NCBI RefSeq assembly: GCF_030929615.1
Contig: NZ_JAVFVU010000005.1
Location: 124,001-188,000, forward strand
Reading direction: 5' to 3'
DNA length: 64,000 bases
Origin: Dyadobacter sp. LHD-138
GTDB lineage: Bacteria > Bacteroidota > Bacteroidia > Cytophagales > Spirosomataceae
Shown here: one piece after another, positions 28,660 through 40,929 of the stretch
How positions within the stretch are numbered: position 1 is the stretch's first letter
Layout of the letters: the number at the start of each line of letters is the position of its first letter
The notes under the pieces: model-generated
What the model saw: the letters and a program-made list of their open reading frames with translations, nothing else
The model's database searches: none
Told to the model about the DNA's origin: nothing
Position numbers and translations under genes: made by a program

Positions 28660-28696
28660 GAAAAGGTGTTTGGTTTTGATAACCGGACACCTTTTC
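28660..28696 (+). terminator. Hairpin terminator after accC
   Basis: Stem of 16 pairs with two G-U pairs (GAAAAGGTGT...ACACCTTTTC), 5-base loop. The stem flank ends in CTTTTC, giving a short T-run. Confidence 0.65.
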
Positions 28697-28837
28697 TGTG
28701 TTTGAAGGTGAAGTAAAAAACAAATAGCTCTAAGGAGCCTGTCAAGCTGCATAAATCATATTCTTCCTCAACTATTTCCCTACGCTACGCGAAGATAATT
28801 CTTATAGCAATCAAAAAGACTAAACTTTGAAGCACCA

Positions 28838-29030
28838 ACCGTTCCAAGGGAACGATATTTCAATATCATTGCTACCGCGCGGCGGACCGCCAAACAAATA
28901 TCCTATTGGAACAAAACGCCGAAGCATCCAAATATCTCTGTTCCATCGGGACATTTCGTTGGTAGAAACTCGGATGAATTTATGTGGTTTTCGCTTCGTA
29001 GGAGCGTTTCGTGGTATTGATAGAACCAAC
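28838..29030. repeat. Cluster of GTTCC/GGAAC-type hairpin repeats
   Basis: Holds CGTTCCAAGGGAACG (about 28840-28854), CCGCGCGG (near 28877), GTTCCATCGGGAC followed by ATTTCGTTGGTAGAAA (28940-28968), and CGCTTCGTAGGAGCG followed by TTTCGTGGTATTGATAG (28992-29023). The last copy is shared in inverted orientation with 41821-41850. The common plan is a short palindrome plus 'TTTCGT(T)GGTA'. Confidence 0.7.
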
Positions 29031-29162
29031 TAAATTATTTTCGGGTAGAAAACTATTTTCCAATGAAATTAATATCAAATGCAGCAAAACATGAGCTGTA
29101 TTAAAATAGCCCGAAAAAATTCTTCCGGGCTATTCTCTTATAAGCACACTCAAAATAATTCT

Positions 29163-30473
29163 CTATACAATTTCCGGGACGGTATACGGTGCTCTGTACT
29201 TCCTTGTCAGGTAAGTATTCGCATCGTCATCGCCCACAAACTTTTCCGTTTTAGGGTCAAAGGTTAACGCACGACCCGTCCGGTACGCAATATTGCCTAA
29301 ATGCGCCAATCCCGACGATAAATGGGCCGTTTCTACCGGGCCATTCACCATTTTAGGATCACGTGCCACCACGGCATCAATGAAGTTTTTGTAATGGTCT
29401 CCCCCAGCCTTCCGTGTGGGGCCGGGCTTTTTATCTTTCCCCAGGAATGTTTCATAAAAATCATATCCTTTGACAACCAGATAACCTTCGCTGCCATAAA
29501 ATATATTACCGATACCCACGCCGCCTTCATCGTTGGTCATCCAGGGACGTACTTCAAATTCAATGATCTTCTTTTCCTTTGGATAAATGAAGGAAGAACT
29601 TAATACCTCCGGCGTTTCCTTCGCATCGTCCCACAGAAATTTACCGCCCGAGGAAGTTATCTTTTCAGGGAAAGTGTCCACGCCCAATCCCCACATACAC
29701 ATATCAGTTTCATGGATGCCCTGATTTCCCACATCACCATTTCCATAATTCCAATGCCAGTGCCAGTTGTAATGCACGTAGTTTTTGGAAAAAGGCTTCA
29801 TTTCTGCCGGCCCCGTCCACAGATCATAATTTAATCCGGCAGGAACGGGCTCTGTGCCTTTGTTTCCAATATCCGGTCTCCATTTATACACCAATCCACG
29901 GGCCATATACACGTTTCCAATCAAACCGGCGCGCATATGTTTCACCGCTTCCTGCAAAGCTTCTGAACTCCTCAATTGCACGCCATGCTGGACAACGCGC
30001 TTATACTTATGCGCCGCCTCAACCATCTTGCGTCCCTCATGCAGATTATGGGAGCCGGGCTTTTCCACATACACATCTTTACCAGCCTGACAAGCCCAGA
30101 TTGCCGCCAGCGAATGCCAGTGGTTTGGCGTTGCAATACTGACTGCGTCAATGGATTTATCCTCATAAACTTTACGAAGATCATTTTCCGTCTTCACTTT
30201 TTTACCATTATTCTTTTCAGAAAACTCCTTCGCCCGTGTTTGTAAAATCACATCATCCGGGTCACATAAGGTTGCCACTTCCACATTGGCAAGTTTTGAA
30301 AAACCCTTGATATGATCCTGTCCGCGGCCATTCACACCGATAACCGCCACACGAACCCGGTCGTTGGCACCGAAAGCACTCGCTGGAATAATGGAAGGAA
30401 TGGAAAATACTACTGCCGCACCGGCCGTGTTTTTGATAAAGTCACGGCGCGAAACTTCGTGTTCTTTCTTCAT
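29163..30473 (-). CDS. Gfo/Idh/MocA-family oxidoreductase with Tat signal
   Basis: A 436-residue NAD(P)-dependent oxidoreductase. The N-terminus has a twin-arginine signal SRRDFIKN (Arg9-Arg10) and a hydrophobic stretch, so the folded enzyme with its cofactor is exported. The Rossmann motif VIGVNGRGQDHIKG follows, then the EKPGSHNLHEGRKM segment typical of the family and a C-terminal beta-sheet domain (HWHWNYGNGDVGNQGIHETDMCMWGLG). Members act on sugars or inositols; the large set of exported paralogues in Bacteroidetes has few known substrates. It appears to be a single-gene unit. Confidence 0.9.
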   Translation of the reverse strand: MKKEHEVSRRDFIKNTAGAAVVFSIPSIIPASAFGANDRVRVAVIGVNGRGQDHIKGFSKLANVEVATLCDPDDVILQTRAKEFSEKNNGKKVKTENDLRKVYEDKSIDAVSIATPNHWHSLAAIWACQAGKDVYVEKPGSHNLHEGRKMVEAAHKYKRVVQHGVQLRSSEALQEAVKHMRAGLIGNVYMARGLVYKWRPDIGNKGTEPVPAGLNYDLWTGPAEMKPFSKNYVHYNWHWHWNYGNGDVGNQGIHETDMCMWGLGVDTFPEKITSSGGKFLWDDAKETPEVLSSSFIYPKEKKIIEFEVRPWMTNDEGGVGIGNIFYGSEGYLVVKGYDFYETFLGKDKKPGPTRKAGGDHYKNFIDAVVARDPKMVNGPVETAHLSSGLAHLGNIAYRTGRALTFDPKTEKFVGDDDANTYLTRKYRAPYTVPEIV

Positions 30474-30810
30474 GAGTCGCTGATTTAGGAAGTTTAAAGT
30501 TTAGACAAGTCAATAGACAAATGATTATACCCTACTGACCGCTAATAATTTAGACGAGTTATTTAAATCATACCCCGAACGACAAGTGCCTCAAAGTACA
30601 ATTATTATTTACTTAAGTACCAATCACAATAATTTTACCCAGCTACCGAATAGCAGAAATGAAACGCCGATTCATTTATAATCAAAAAAGAAGAGTGCAG
30701 GACTGTAAAGTGCCAGCGTGAGAAAACCCATCGCACCAGAAAATAATCCTGGCACGATGGGTTTTCCTGTGACGTAATGAAATGTCACGCGAAATGTCAG
30801 CTTATCAAAC
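30474..30810. other. 337-bp intergenic region
   Basis: No gene is evident. It contains the terminator for the minus-strand gene at 30811 and, nearer 30473, the leader of the oxidoreductase gene. No exact TAnnTTTG box is present; TACTTTG (one base short) occurs near 30595 on the minus strand. Confidence 0.5.
30722..30766 (-). terminator. Hairpin terminator after the unknown gene at 30811
   Basis: Outer stem GAAAACCCATCG/CGATGGGTTTTC (12 bp) with an inner ACCAG/CTGG stem and an A+T loop. Reading on the minus strand the 3' arm ends GGGTTTTC. Confidence 0.7.
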
Positions 30811-32271
30811 TCATAAATTACCAACAGCCTGATGAATTGACTTCACCGTATTGATATAGTTTTCTTGATTTGGTAAACCGAAAAGTGATTTTTCCTTGAT
30901 GATAACGGCGACATTTTCCGGTACCAGTTTTTCCCATCCGGGTTCTCCCCTTTTGATTTTTTCAAGCACGCTGTCCGTCGTGATGTGCATGTGCTCTTTG
31001 TTGTAGTTCCGGATATCTTCAATTTTATTGTTAATAATCAGGTACTGGAACAAAGGGCGCAGGTGATCCGGCACAACAAAATTTTCACAGCTGTACACCG
31101 AGCCATCGGGCTGCAAAGTCGGGTAAATAAACAACTTCACCTTACGGCTAAACAGTGTAGCGAACGACTCAAGAATGCCTCCGGGAAGAAATTCATAGTG
31201 TTTTTCTTCAAAAATATCCTGCAAACTCGGGCTGCCCAGCAATAAACCTGCTTTCAGTTTAGAAAGCCGCGACAGATAAGCAACCAGACGGAAATATTCG
31301 TGGTGGTTGGAGATCATAACCATGTGGCCGAGCGAACACAAAATATCCACACGGTCAAGGAAATCCTTTTCATCAATATCCTTATCAGAGCCCTTCAAAT
31401 TGTGAAGTGTCAGCTCTGAAACCAAAACAACTTTGGATTCATCAACATCCGGTTCAGCAAGAAATTGCTTCTGCCCGTTGCTGATCAAATCAATATGTAC
31501 ATTCGTGATCGGGCGCAAACGGCCGCGCATCATGAGAATATGTTTTTTGTACAACGCCTCGGAAGGCTGTAAAACACCACCATCAGAACCAAACAAGGCC
31601 GCGTCGGTAAACCCGTTTTTTACCAAACGAAGGCTCATCAGACGGTTATCAACCTTTACAAAATCAGGACCGCTGAAACGGACCATATCGATTTCGATTC
31701 TGTCGGGAATAAGATCGTCCATTAAGGACATTAAAAGTATTTCCGGAGATTTATGATAAAAGAAGCAACCGTACATCAGATTTACGCCGATAATACCCAA
31801 CGCCTGTTGCTGAAGCAGATTTTCATCATCACGCATCCGTACGTGAATCACCACATAATTGGTGGGGCCAAGCGGTGTCAGCTGAAACTGAAGGCCGATC
31901 CAGCCGTGGGATTCATTCGTTTTTTGAAAGTTTAACGCTACTACAGTATTGGCAAATGCAAAAAACTGGCTCTCTTCACCTCTTTTTTCCTGAAGACGTT
32001 TTTCCACCAGATTGTATTCCCGGTTCAGCATCTTCATCAACCTTGACTCAACGACATAACGCCCGCCTTCTTCCGTTCCATAAATTGCATCGCTGAAAGT
32101 CATATCATAGGCAGACATTGTCTTGGCAATCGTACCCGATGCACCACCCGATTTGAAAAAGAAGGCAGCTGTTTCCTGCCCTGCACCGATTTCAGCAAAT
32201 GAGCCATAAATCCGGCGATCAAGATTAATCCGTAACGCCTTTTGTTTGGTACCGAGATTCTTTTCGTACAT
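30811..32271 (-). CDS. Conserved hypothetical protein, about 486 residues, function unknown
   Basis: A 486-residue protein I recognise only as a conserved family without a known role. No signal peptide, membrane helix, Walker motif or zinc motif is visible, so it is likely cytoplasmic. The N-terminus is the most distinctive part: NLDRRIYGSFAEIGAGQETAA, then SGGASGTIAKTMSAYDM and DAIYG. The middle has a 'VVIHVRMRDDENLLQQQALGIIGVNLMYG' type segment. I recall inconsistent automatic names for this family (for example TonB receptor or adenylyltransferase), but nothing in the sequence supports either: there is no TonB box, barrel pattern or nucleotidyltransferase HxGH motif. It is a single-gene unit with its own terminator. 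Confidence 0.8.
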   Translation of the reverse strand: MYEKNLGTKQKALRINLDRRIYGSFAEIGAGQETAAFFFKSGGASGTIAKTMSAYDMTFSDAIYGTEEGGRYVVESRLMKMLNREYNLVEKRLQEKRGEESQFFAFANTVVALNFQKTNESHGWIGLQFQLTPLGPTNYVVIHVRMRDDENLLQQQALGIIGVNLMYGCFFYHKSPEILLMSLMDDLIPDRIEIDMVRFSGPDFVKVDNRLMSLRLVKNGFTDAALFGSDGGVLQPSEALYKKHILMMRGRLRPITNVHIDLISNGQKQFLAEPDVDESKVVLVSELTLHNLKGSDKDIDEKDFLDRVDILCSLGHMVMISNHHEYFRLVAYLSRLSKLKAGLLLGSPSLQDIFEEKHYEFLPGGILESFATLFSRKVKLFIYPTLQPDGSVYSCENFVVPDHLRPLFQYLIINNKIEDIRNYNKEHMHITTDSVLEKIKRGEPGWEKLVPENVAVIIKEKSLFGLPNQENYINTVKSIHQAVGNL

Positions 32272-32423
32272 ATCAATTCTGGGTTAGATGAAGTGCTCTT
32301 CATCGTAAATATAAGAAAAATCCCATTCCTAATAGTTATTAAGAATGATCAATTATACCTTAGAACCGAAAAATTCTATATAATATTACTATTATAAGAT
32401 TGTTTTAAATCCAATTTATCCCC

Positions 32424-32831
32424 ATGAATGCAAACACCGATTTCCTGTTTACCTATGGTACTTTGATGCAAGGCTTCGAAAATCCTTTTGCCCGGCGACT
32501 GCATGCTTTATCAAGGTTCGAAGGCAAGGGATCATTCCCCGGTTCGCTGTATCAAATAAGCTGGTATCCGGGAGCCGTTTATATGAAAAACAGCGAAAAC
32601 AGCGTTCATGGAGAGGTTTACAGGCTGACCAATAAAGCCATAGTACTGCCCGAACTGGACGAATATGAGGACGTTTTTGAAGACCAAGAGAAAAGTCTGT
32701 ACCTCCGGAAGATCATACCCATCCAAATGCAGGACGGATCGGATCTTCCCTGCTGGGTTTATCTTTACAATCAGGATACGACGAACTTAAAAAAAATAGA
32801 AAACGGTGATTTCAGAACCTGCAAGCCGTAA
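32424..32831 (+). CDS. Gamma-glutamylcyclotransferase-like (AIG2-type) protein
   Basis: A 135-residue protein with the YGTLMQG substrate loop at residues 11-17, the VHGEVYRL strand and LDEYED, where the Glu corresponds to the catalytic acid of the GGCT fold. Family enzymes cleave gamma-glutamyl groups to 5-oxoproline, but many small bacterial members have unproven substrates. It converges on coaX with only 5 bp between the two stops and no hairpin there. Confidence 0.88.
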   Translation: MNANTDFLFTYGTLMQGFENPFARRLHALSRFEGKGSFPGSLYQISWYPGAVYMKNSENSVHGEVYRLTNKAIVLPELDEYEDVFEDQEKSLYLRKIIPIQMQDGSDLPCWVYLYNQDTTNLKKIENGDFRTCKP

Positions 32832-32836
32832 TCCGG

Positions 32837-33610
32837 CTATCGCGTCGCGTTAATTTTTTCACCAATAATCCTCAAACCGTCCAAAGTCAGTTTCGGGTCG
32901 ATTTCAATAAATTCATCACGGAGCGTATCGATAATGGATGATAAGCCACCCGTCGCGACAGCGATACAATCACCGTTCATTTCGAGCCGGATGCGGTGAA
33001 TTAAAGATTTTACCAAACCCTCATAACCCAGCAAAATTCCAGCCTGGATCGACTGGACTGTGTTTTTGCCAATAGCCGAAGCAGGAAGTTTCAAAGGAAC
33101 TTCAGGAAGTTGAGCCGTATTGGCAAACAATGCCTTAACGGCAGTAACCAGTCCCGGCAGAATCGCCACGCCCAGAATTTCTCCCTTGTTTGAAACCGTT
33201 GTAAAAGTAAGCGCCGTACCAAAATCAACCACCACGCAATTTTGTTTGTACCGGGTCATCACCGCCACGGCATTGGCAATAAGGTCCGCGCCCAGTTCAT
33301 GCGGATGATCAATGGCAATCGTCAAACCGGGAAATGTGTTTGGCCCGACCGTGATGGTATCAACACTGAAAAACGAACGGAGCATTTTCTGAATCGTAGG
33401 GGTGAGCGCCGGCACCACACTGCTTAATACCACCGTTTTTACATCATCAAAGGATATGCCGGCTTCCAGAAAATGAAGCATTAACCTGGATGCATAATGT
33501 GATTCACTTTCCTGCGCCAGAGAACGCACCCGCCAGACATGCGTCCAGCTGTCCCGCTCGTAAAGACCAAAAACAGTATCCGTGTTACCAACATCGACAG
33601 CTAACAGCAT
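32837..33610 (-). CDS. coaX: Type III pantothenate kinase
   Basis: A 257-residue enzyme for the first step of coenzyme A synthesis. It opens LLAVDVGNTDTVFG (phosphate-binding DVGNT), and has GADLIANAVA, VVDFGTALTFTTV and GILLGYEGLV in the ASKHA-fold order. Type III enzymes need a monovalent cation and are not inhibited by CoA (family knowledge). It is a single gene, divergent from the beta-galactosidase. Confidence 0.96.
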   Translation of the reverse strand: MLLAVDVGNTDTVFGLYERDSWTHVWRVRSLAQESESHYASRLMLHFLEAGISFDDVKTVVLSSVVPALTPTIQKMLRSFFSVDTITVGPNTFPGLTIAIDHPHELGADLIANAVAVMTRYKQNCVVVDFGTALTFTTVSNKGEILGVAILPGLVTAVKALFANTAQLPEVPLKLPASAIGKNTVQSIQAGILLGYEGLVKSLIHRIRLEMNGDCIAVATGGLSSIIDTLRDEFIEIDPKLTLDGLRIIGEKINATR

Positions 33611-33715
33611 AATCAGAATTTTATATTAAGAGAACAAATAAAAGCATTATCGAAATAAAACGGCAATTAAGGGCGTTTTTAACCACAGTTTCTTTTTGTT
33701 TAAACCTACTTTTAA

Positions 33716-37273
<3,558 letters not shown>

Positions 37274-37279
37274 CTTCCT

Positions 37280-37319
37280 GTACATCCTCTCCTATTTTTT
37301 GTATGGCGAGAGGATGTAC
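37280..37319. terminator. Hairpin shared by the convergent GH2 and YceI gene ends
   Basis: A 12-bp perfect stem GTACATCCTCTC with its complement and a 16-base loop containing TATTTTTT. The right arm lies inside the last codons of the YceI gene. No T-run follows the stem on either strand, so termination is plausible rather than certain. Confidence 0.42.
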
Positions 37320-37858
37320 TCCACTTTTACCTTGATCGATTGTGCGATTTTCACAAAAACAATCTGAGGAATATCGATCTTATGATCAACCAGGGCCACT
37401 TCAAAATCGGCGCTAATCATCACTTTTCCCCCTTCTATTTTTAGCTTCCCTTTAATCGTCCGGTTTTTACTGACTCCGTGCACCGTAAAACTTCCGGTTG
37501 CAGAGGCGTCATAGGTTCCGTCTTTAGTAAAATCAATAACCTGATCCAGTTTTCCGCTGAAAGTCCCCGTAGGATATTTGACCGACTCCATGTAGTTTTC
37601 ATTAAAATGTTCCTGCATCAATTTATTTGGAAAAACAAAGTCACGCATGTTCATTCGGACGGCGATTTCATTCGTCGCCGTATTCAATAACACCTGCGTC
37701 TTTTTGTTTTCCGCATAGATATTTTCCATCGGCGTTTCAGACGAAAACTTTGTATTCCCACCAGCTGTTGCAAACATGCCTCCCTGGGCGAAAACCGCCC
37801 CTGATACGCCTGCAAACGCAATCAGGAAGATTACGATCAGGACTATATGATGTCTCAT
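37292..37858 (-). CDS. YceI-family periplasmic protein
   Basis: A 188-residue exported protein with a signal peptide ending VFAQ (about residue 25). The YceI lipocalin-like barrel is seen in FSSETPMENIYAENK, FPNKLMQEHFNENYMES, YPTGTF and GSFTVHGVSKNRTIKG. YceI proteins bind isoprenoid chains such as polyprenols or quinones. It is the last gene of a close run after the Rieske and DUF5777 genes (12 bp gap), which hints at quinone handling beside an iron-sulfur protein (inference). Confidence 0.9.
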   Translation of the reverse strand: MRHHIVLIVIFLIAFAGVSGAVFAQGGMFATAGGNTKFSSETPMENIYAENKKTQVLLNTATNEIAVRMNMRDFVFPNKLMQEHFNENYMESVKYPTGTFSGKLDQVIDFTKDGTYDASATGSFTVHGVSKNRTIKGKLKIEGGKVMISADFEVALVDHKIDIPQIVFVKIAQSIKVKVEYILSPYKK

Positions 37859-37870
37859 AAATCTGTATGT

Positions 37871-38773
37871 TTAATATTGCACTTTCTTGCTTTTCTTGTC
37901 AAAACTGAAAGTTCGTGAGATATTGAAGCCGTAATGCACATCCCCTTTCCCCCAGCTGCCGGTCGTTTCTCCTATAAATTGTTTTTCGATCATCCCCAGT
38001 GAATTGGTAAAATGTAGCTGAAACACATGCCCGCCGGTCTCGATATCGACGCCAAAGGCCATGGAGTCATGATAAGGCAGCGTAGCGTTTTTATCATGCG
38101 CTGCCCAAAAATATTCAGCATTCACGGAAACTCTTTTGCTCAGCTTTAAGCGCCCCCCCAAACCAACGGAGAAAAGCCCACGCTTGTCTCCGGCTAGTTC
38201 AGGCAGGTTTCGATATAGATAGGTTGGTGTTATTTGCAGTGAAAGTCTCTCGCTGAACTTGCGGGCGATAAGTGCCTGATATACATAAGTCAGCTTATTT
38301 TTAAAACTGCGGGTGACTTCATCTTCTAAAACCGGACGCAGCGTACGGATCGCCGCACTTCCAAAGAGTGTTACCGATAAAGGTATCTGCCGCGCTCCGG
38401 TAGTTTGTTTGATCAGCCGGTATTTCCCAAAAAAATCAAATGCTTTTTGTTCCGTGCTACGGCCCACACCGATCATCAGATCGTTCGAAATACCATATTC
38501 AAAACCCAGTCTCAGTGTGGCCTGATCCAATCCGTACAGTTGATATGACCCAGAATTCAGTCGGCCAAAACGGTGAGAGATCCGAAAATCCATGTGGTTT
38601 TTCTTAACCGTCTCCACCGAGTGTCCATTAATGATCCGGGTCGATTTAAAAGTTGCCTGCACGGGCACAGTGGCATTGCTATCCAGTTTATTCAATTCTC
38701 CAAGCAGATCATTCTGTGCATGGAGCGAATTTACAGCAAAAAGTAAAATGATTGCGGGGCGGAGTGCTTTCAT
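37871..38773 (-). CDS. DUF5777-family outer membrane beta-barrel protein
   Basis: A 300-residue exported protein, signal peptide 1-19 (LHAQ). The N-terminal STRIINGHSVETVKKNHMDFRISHRFG segment and the alternating barrel strands with GLDQATLRLGFEYGISNDLMIGVGRS are the pattern of DUF5777. Function is unknown; in Bacteroidetes it is often next to YceI and redox proteins, as here. It is 11 bp after the Rieske gene. Confidence 0.85.
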   Translation of the reverse strand: MKALRPAIILLFAVNSLHAQNDLLGELNKLDSNATVPVQATFKSTRIINGHSVETVKKNHMDFRISHRFGRLNSGSYQLYGLDQATLRLGFEYGISNDLMIGVGRSTEQKAFDFFGKYRLIKQTTGARQIPLSVTLFGSAAIRTLRPVLEDEVTRSFKNKLTYVYQALIARKFSERLSLQITPTYLYRNLPELAGDKRGLFSVGLGGRLKLSKRVSVNAEYFWAAHDKNATLPYHDSMAFGVDIETGGHVFQLHFTNSLGMIEKQFIGETTGSWGKGDVHYGFNISRTFSFDKKSKKVQY

Positions 38774-38784
38774 CGTCTTCAGAA

Positions 38785-39303
38785 TTACGCGGTTACTGTT
38801 AATGTATTTCCATCTGCGGAGACAACAGCCTTGTACGCCTTCAGCGAGGCAACAGCAGGACCATTATCCACTGTGCCCGTAAGGGCATATTCCGAGCCGT
38901 GGTTCGGACAATAGATATCATTTTCAGCACTGCGGTACTGCACCGTTGTTCCTTCATGCGTGCATACTTTTGACAGTGCCACGTATGTTTTGGTTGTGGA
39001 AAAAGCCACGATCAGATCGCCGATGATGGCAAATGAGCCAGCCGTTTTCAACTTTGAATAGGTCGCATTGGTCAGGTCAACCGTAAAGTTGATCGCACCT
39101 GCCGAAGTCGTTGCATTGCCTGTAAGACCGGTTGTCCCGCCAGGCGTTGTCGGCGTTGGAGGCGTTGTAACCGGATCCATTTCCCCTGTGCTGCATGAGG
39201 TAAGTGAGCCAAGACAATAAACAGCCATCAGTGTGGATGTTCCAAGGCTCAGACTTCTCAGGAATTCGGCCCTTTTCATCGTTTCTTTTTGAGTAGTGTT
39301 CAT
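38785..39303 (-). CDS. Rieske [2Fe-2S] lipoprotein
   Basis: A 172-residue lipoprotein with lipobox LTSC at about residue 37. The Rieske motifs are KVCTHEG (Cys-x-His) and YCPNHGSEY (Cys-x2-His), spaced as usual, so the cluster should form. It follows a Pro/Thr/Gly linker (TPPTPTTPGG). The basic MKRAEFLRSL start region allows an alternative start at the ninth codon and recalls Tat signals, though only one Arg pair-like position (KR) is present. It is too small and lacks a partner cytochrome b to be part of a bc1 complex; a stand-alone periplasmic electron carrier is more likely. Confidence 0.92.
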   Translation of the reverse strand: MNTTQKETMKRAEFLRSLSLGTSTLMAVYCLGSLTSCSTGEMDPVTTPPTPTTPGGTTGLTGNATTSAGAINFTVDLTNATYSKLKTAGSFAIIGDLIVAFSTTKTYVALSKVCTHEGTTVQYRSAENDIYCPNHGSEYALTGTVDNGPAVASLKAYKAVVSADGNTLTVTA

Positions 39304-39350
39304 GGTGAATTAATTAGGAATGAATGAAAAAAATTGGCAAAAACATCCCG

Positions 39351-39369
39351 TTCCCTGATTTTCAGGGAA
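39351..39369 (-). terminator. Small hairpin between the anti-sigma-like and Rieske genes
   Basis: Perfect 8-bp stem TTCCCTGA/TCAGGGAA with a 3-base loop, followed on the minus strand by TTTTT about ten bases on. It could partly end the sigma/anti-sigma transcript. Confidence 0.5.
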
Positions 39370-39396
39370 TGAACAGGAGACATTAAATTTTACTAC

Positions 39397-40929
39397 TTAT
39401 TTAAAAACAGGGGTATATCTAACTGAAAACCAAGTACCAAACGTAAACAGATCCACCTTACCAAACCCAACCTTTTTAACTGGAATTCTCACATAGGGTT
39501 CTGCGATCAGCGATAATTTTTTCGACAAACGATACTCATATCCAACCGAGGCATTCAAGTGGCTCAGCCAATACCAGCCGGTTGAAGTTTCATAATTCGG
39601 CCACTTTGGGTAATGAACGTATTTAGAATAATTGTAATCGTACTTTTCATTTTGCATATAATAAGAGGAAGCGCCTGCGCCTGCAAACCAGCGTGAGCGT
39701 TCGGTTTGCGCTATATCATAACGCAGGTTCAACGGTATTTCGATGATCTTACACACCCCGTCAACACTGGTTGGCAACACTTTCTGGTCATACCAGCTGG
39801 CAGGCCATTCGTACTCACCGGCTTTTGCATTGTAAACTTTCGAACTTCTGGTTACGCCGGTCTGAATGTATAATTTCCGGAACAATGCATATTCAATAAG
39901 CAGCGAAACGGCTGTGCCCGGTTTTGAGAAATTTTTCACACCTACGGTGCTAAGCTCCGGAGAATAACTAAAACGCACGGCAAATTTCGGGGAGGGTTCT
40001 TTTTCTTCCGCTGTTTTGGTTGTTTCCAAAACCGGTGTCCCAGCTGGCCTCACCTTCGGCAACGTACTTGTTTTATTCCAAACCATTGCCCGCGCTTCCA
40101 GCAAATCCGCAGCAATCAATAACCGGTTTTCCTCAGCCACATCATGGGAGCCAACGGGAATATTGTCCGCGACACCAGGCTTGAAAACGTTGTCGGTCCC
40201 GGCATTTTCTGCCATCCGGTTTCCGGAATTAAAAACTTCACTTCCAGCGCTTCCTGACTGCTCCAAAACTTCTTTCTCCCTTACTTTTCCGGCACCGCGC
40301 TGAATTCCCGAAGAATTATCAACATTGTCCGCTAAATTAAATGCCCCGTCACCCCCTCTCCCAATAGAACGGTTAGGCTCTAAGTACACTCCGCCTGTCT
40401 TAGACCAGCGACGGGGCAGTATCTTTCTATTTTTTGTTGCAGCAATTTCTTTGTTAACCACCGTCCCCGGCAAACCATTTTCTCTCGTTGATATCCCTAC
40501 CCCATCGCTTTTTGCAACAGTACCAGTTTCATCGCCCTGGCCAGCGTTTTTGATTCGGACAACATCTTTATTTTGTCCATCCAAATTTTCACCGGCCAGT
40601 TTTTCAACCGTTTTATTATTATCCGCTTCATCCTTTTTAATCGCAGGCGCAGGACCTATCGATGTTTGACCGGCATTCTTGGCAGCAAAATTATTTTCAG
40701 ATTCTTTTGCGTTATTCGTTAGCAAATAAGTACCAATTCCGCCTGTCATCAGCAAGGCAAGCAAACCTGCCGACCACCATTTTCTCCACCACATCGCGGG
40801 TGTTTTTCCATCAGCACCATCCAAACTCTTGCTCAGCGCGTTCCAATCCTGAGGATCAAATATCGAATCAAGCTCTTCCGCAGACTTTTTGAAGAGCTTA
40901 TCCAGTTCGTCATCTGGTAACTCTTTCAT
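39397..40929 (-). CDS. Membrane anti-sigma-like protein with C-terminal beta-barrel-like domain
   Basis: A 510-residue protein. The acidic N-terminus (KELPDDELDKLFKKSAEELDSIFDPQDW) resembles the cytoplasmic sigma-binding end of Bacteroidetes anti-sigma factors. One membrane helix (about 58-78: SAGLLALLMTGGIGTYLL) is followed by a long low-complexity linker rich in Asn, Lys and Gly and, from about 335, beta-strands like a PorT/outer-membrane barrel domain (VRFSYSPELSTVGVKNF, LIAEPYVRIPV). The ATG at 40929 is better than a TTG three codons earlier. It overlaps the sigma gene by 20 bp, implying translational coupling. Confidence 0.78.
   Translation of the reverse strand: MKELPDDELDKLFKKSAEELDSIFDPQDWNALSKSLDGADGKTPAMWWRKWWSAGLLALLMTGGIGTYLLTNNAKESENNFAAKNAGQTSIGPAPAIKKDEADNNKTVEKLAGENLDGQNKDVVRIKNAGQGDETGTVAKSDGVGISTRENGLPGTVVNKEIAATKNRKILPRRWSKTGGVYLEPNRSIGRGGDGAFNLADNVDNSSGIQRGAGKVREKEVLEQSGSAGSEVFNSGNRMAENAGTDNVFKPGVADNIPVGSHDVAEENRLLIAADLLEARAMVWNKTSTLPKVRPAGTPVLETTKTAEEKEPSPKFAVRFSYSPELSTVGVKNFSKPGTAVSLLIEYALFRKLYIQTGVTRSSKVYNAKAGEYEWPASWYDQKVLPTSVDGVCKIIEIPLNLRYDIAQTERSRWFAGAGASSYYMQNEKYDYNYSKYVHYPKWPNYETSTGWYWLSHLNASVGYEYRLSKKLSLIAEPYVRIPVKKVGFGKVDLFTFGTWFSVRYTPVFK

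Larger units (their letters stand above)
28590..29162. other. 573-bp intergenic region with terminator and dispersed hairpin repeats
   Basis: No credible gene. From left to right: an inverted repeat AAACGCAG/CTGCGTTT around an 'ACGCGGAG' stretch (28599-28642), the accC terminator (28660-28696), a small GCTCTAAGGAGC hairpin near 28728, and a 190-bp block of hairpin repeats (28838-29030). Confidence 0.65.

Noticed and set aside
28827..29033. Overlapping open frames on both strands between accC and the oxidoreductase gene
   Set aside because: They are produced by the palindromic repeats, which read open on both strands; no protein family pattern is present.
30811..32271. TonB-dependent receptor or adenylyltransferase identity for this protein
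   Set aside because: No signal peptide, plug, barrel or TonB box, and no HxGH motif can be seen.
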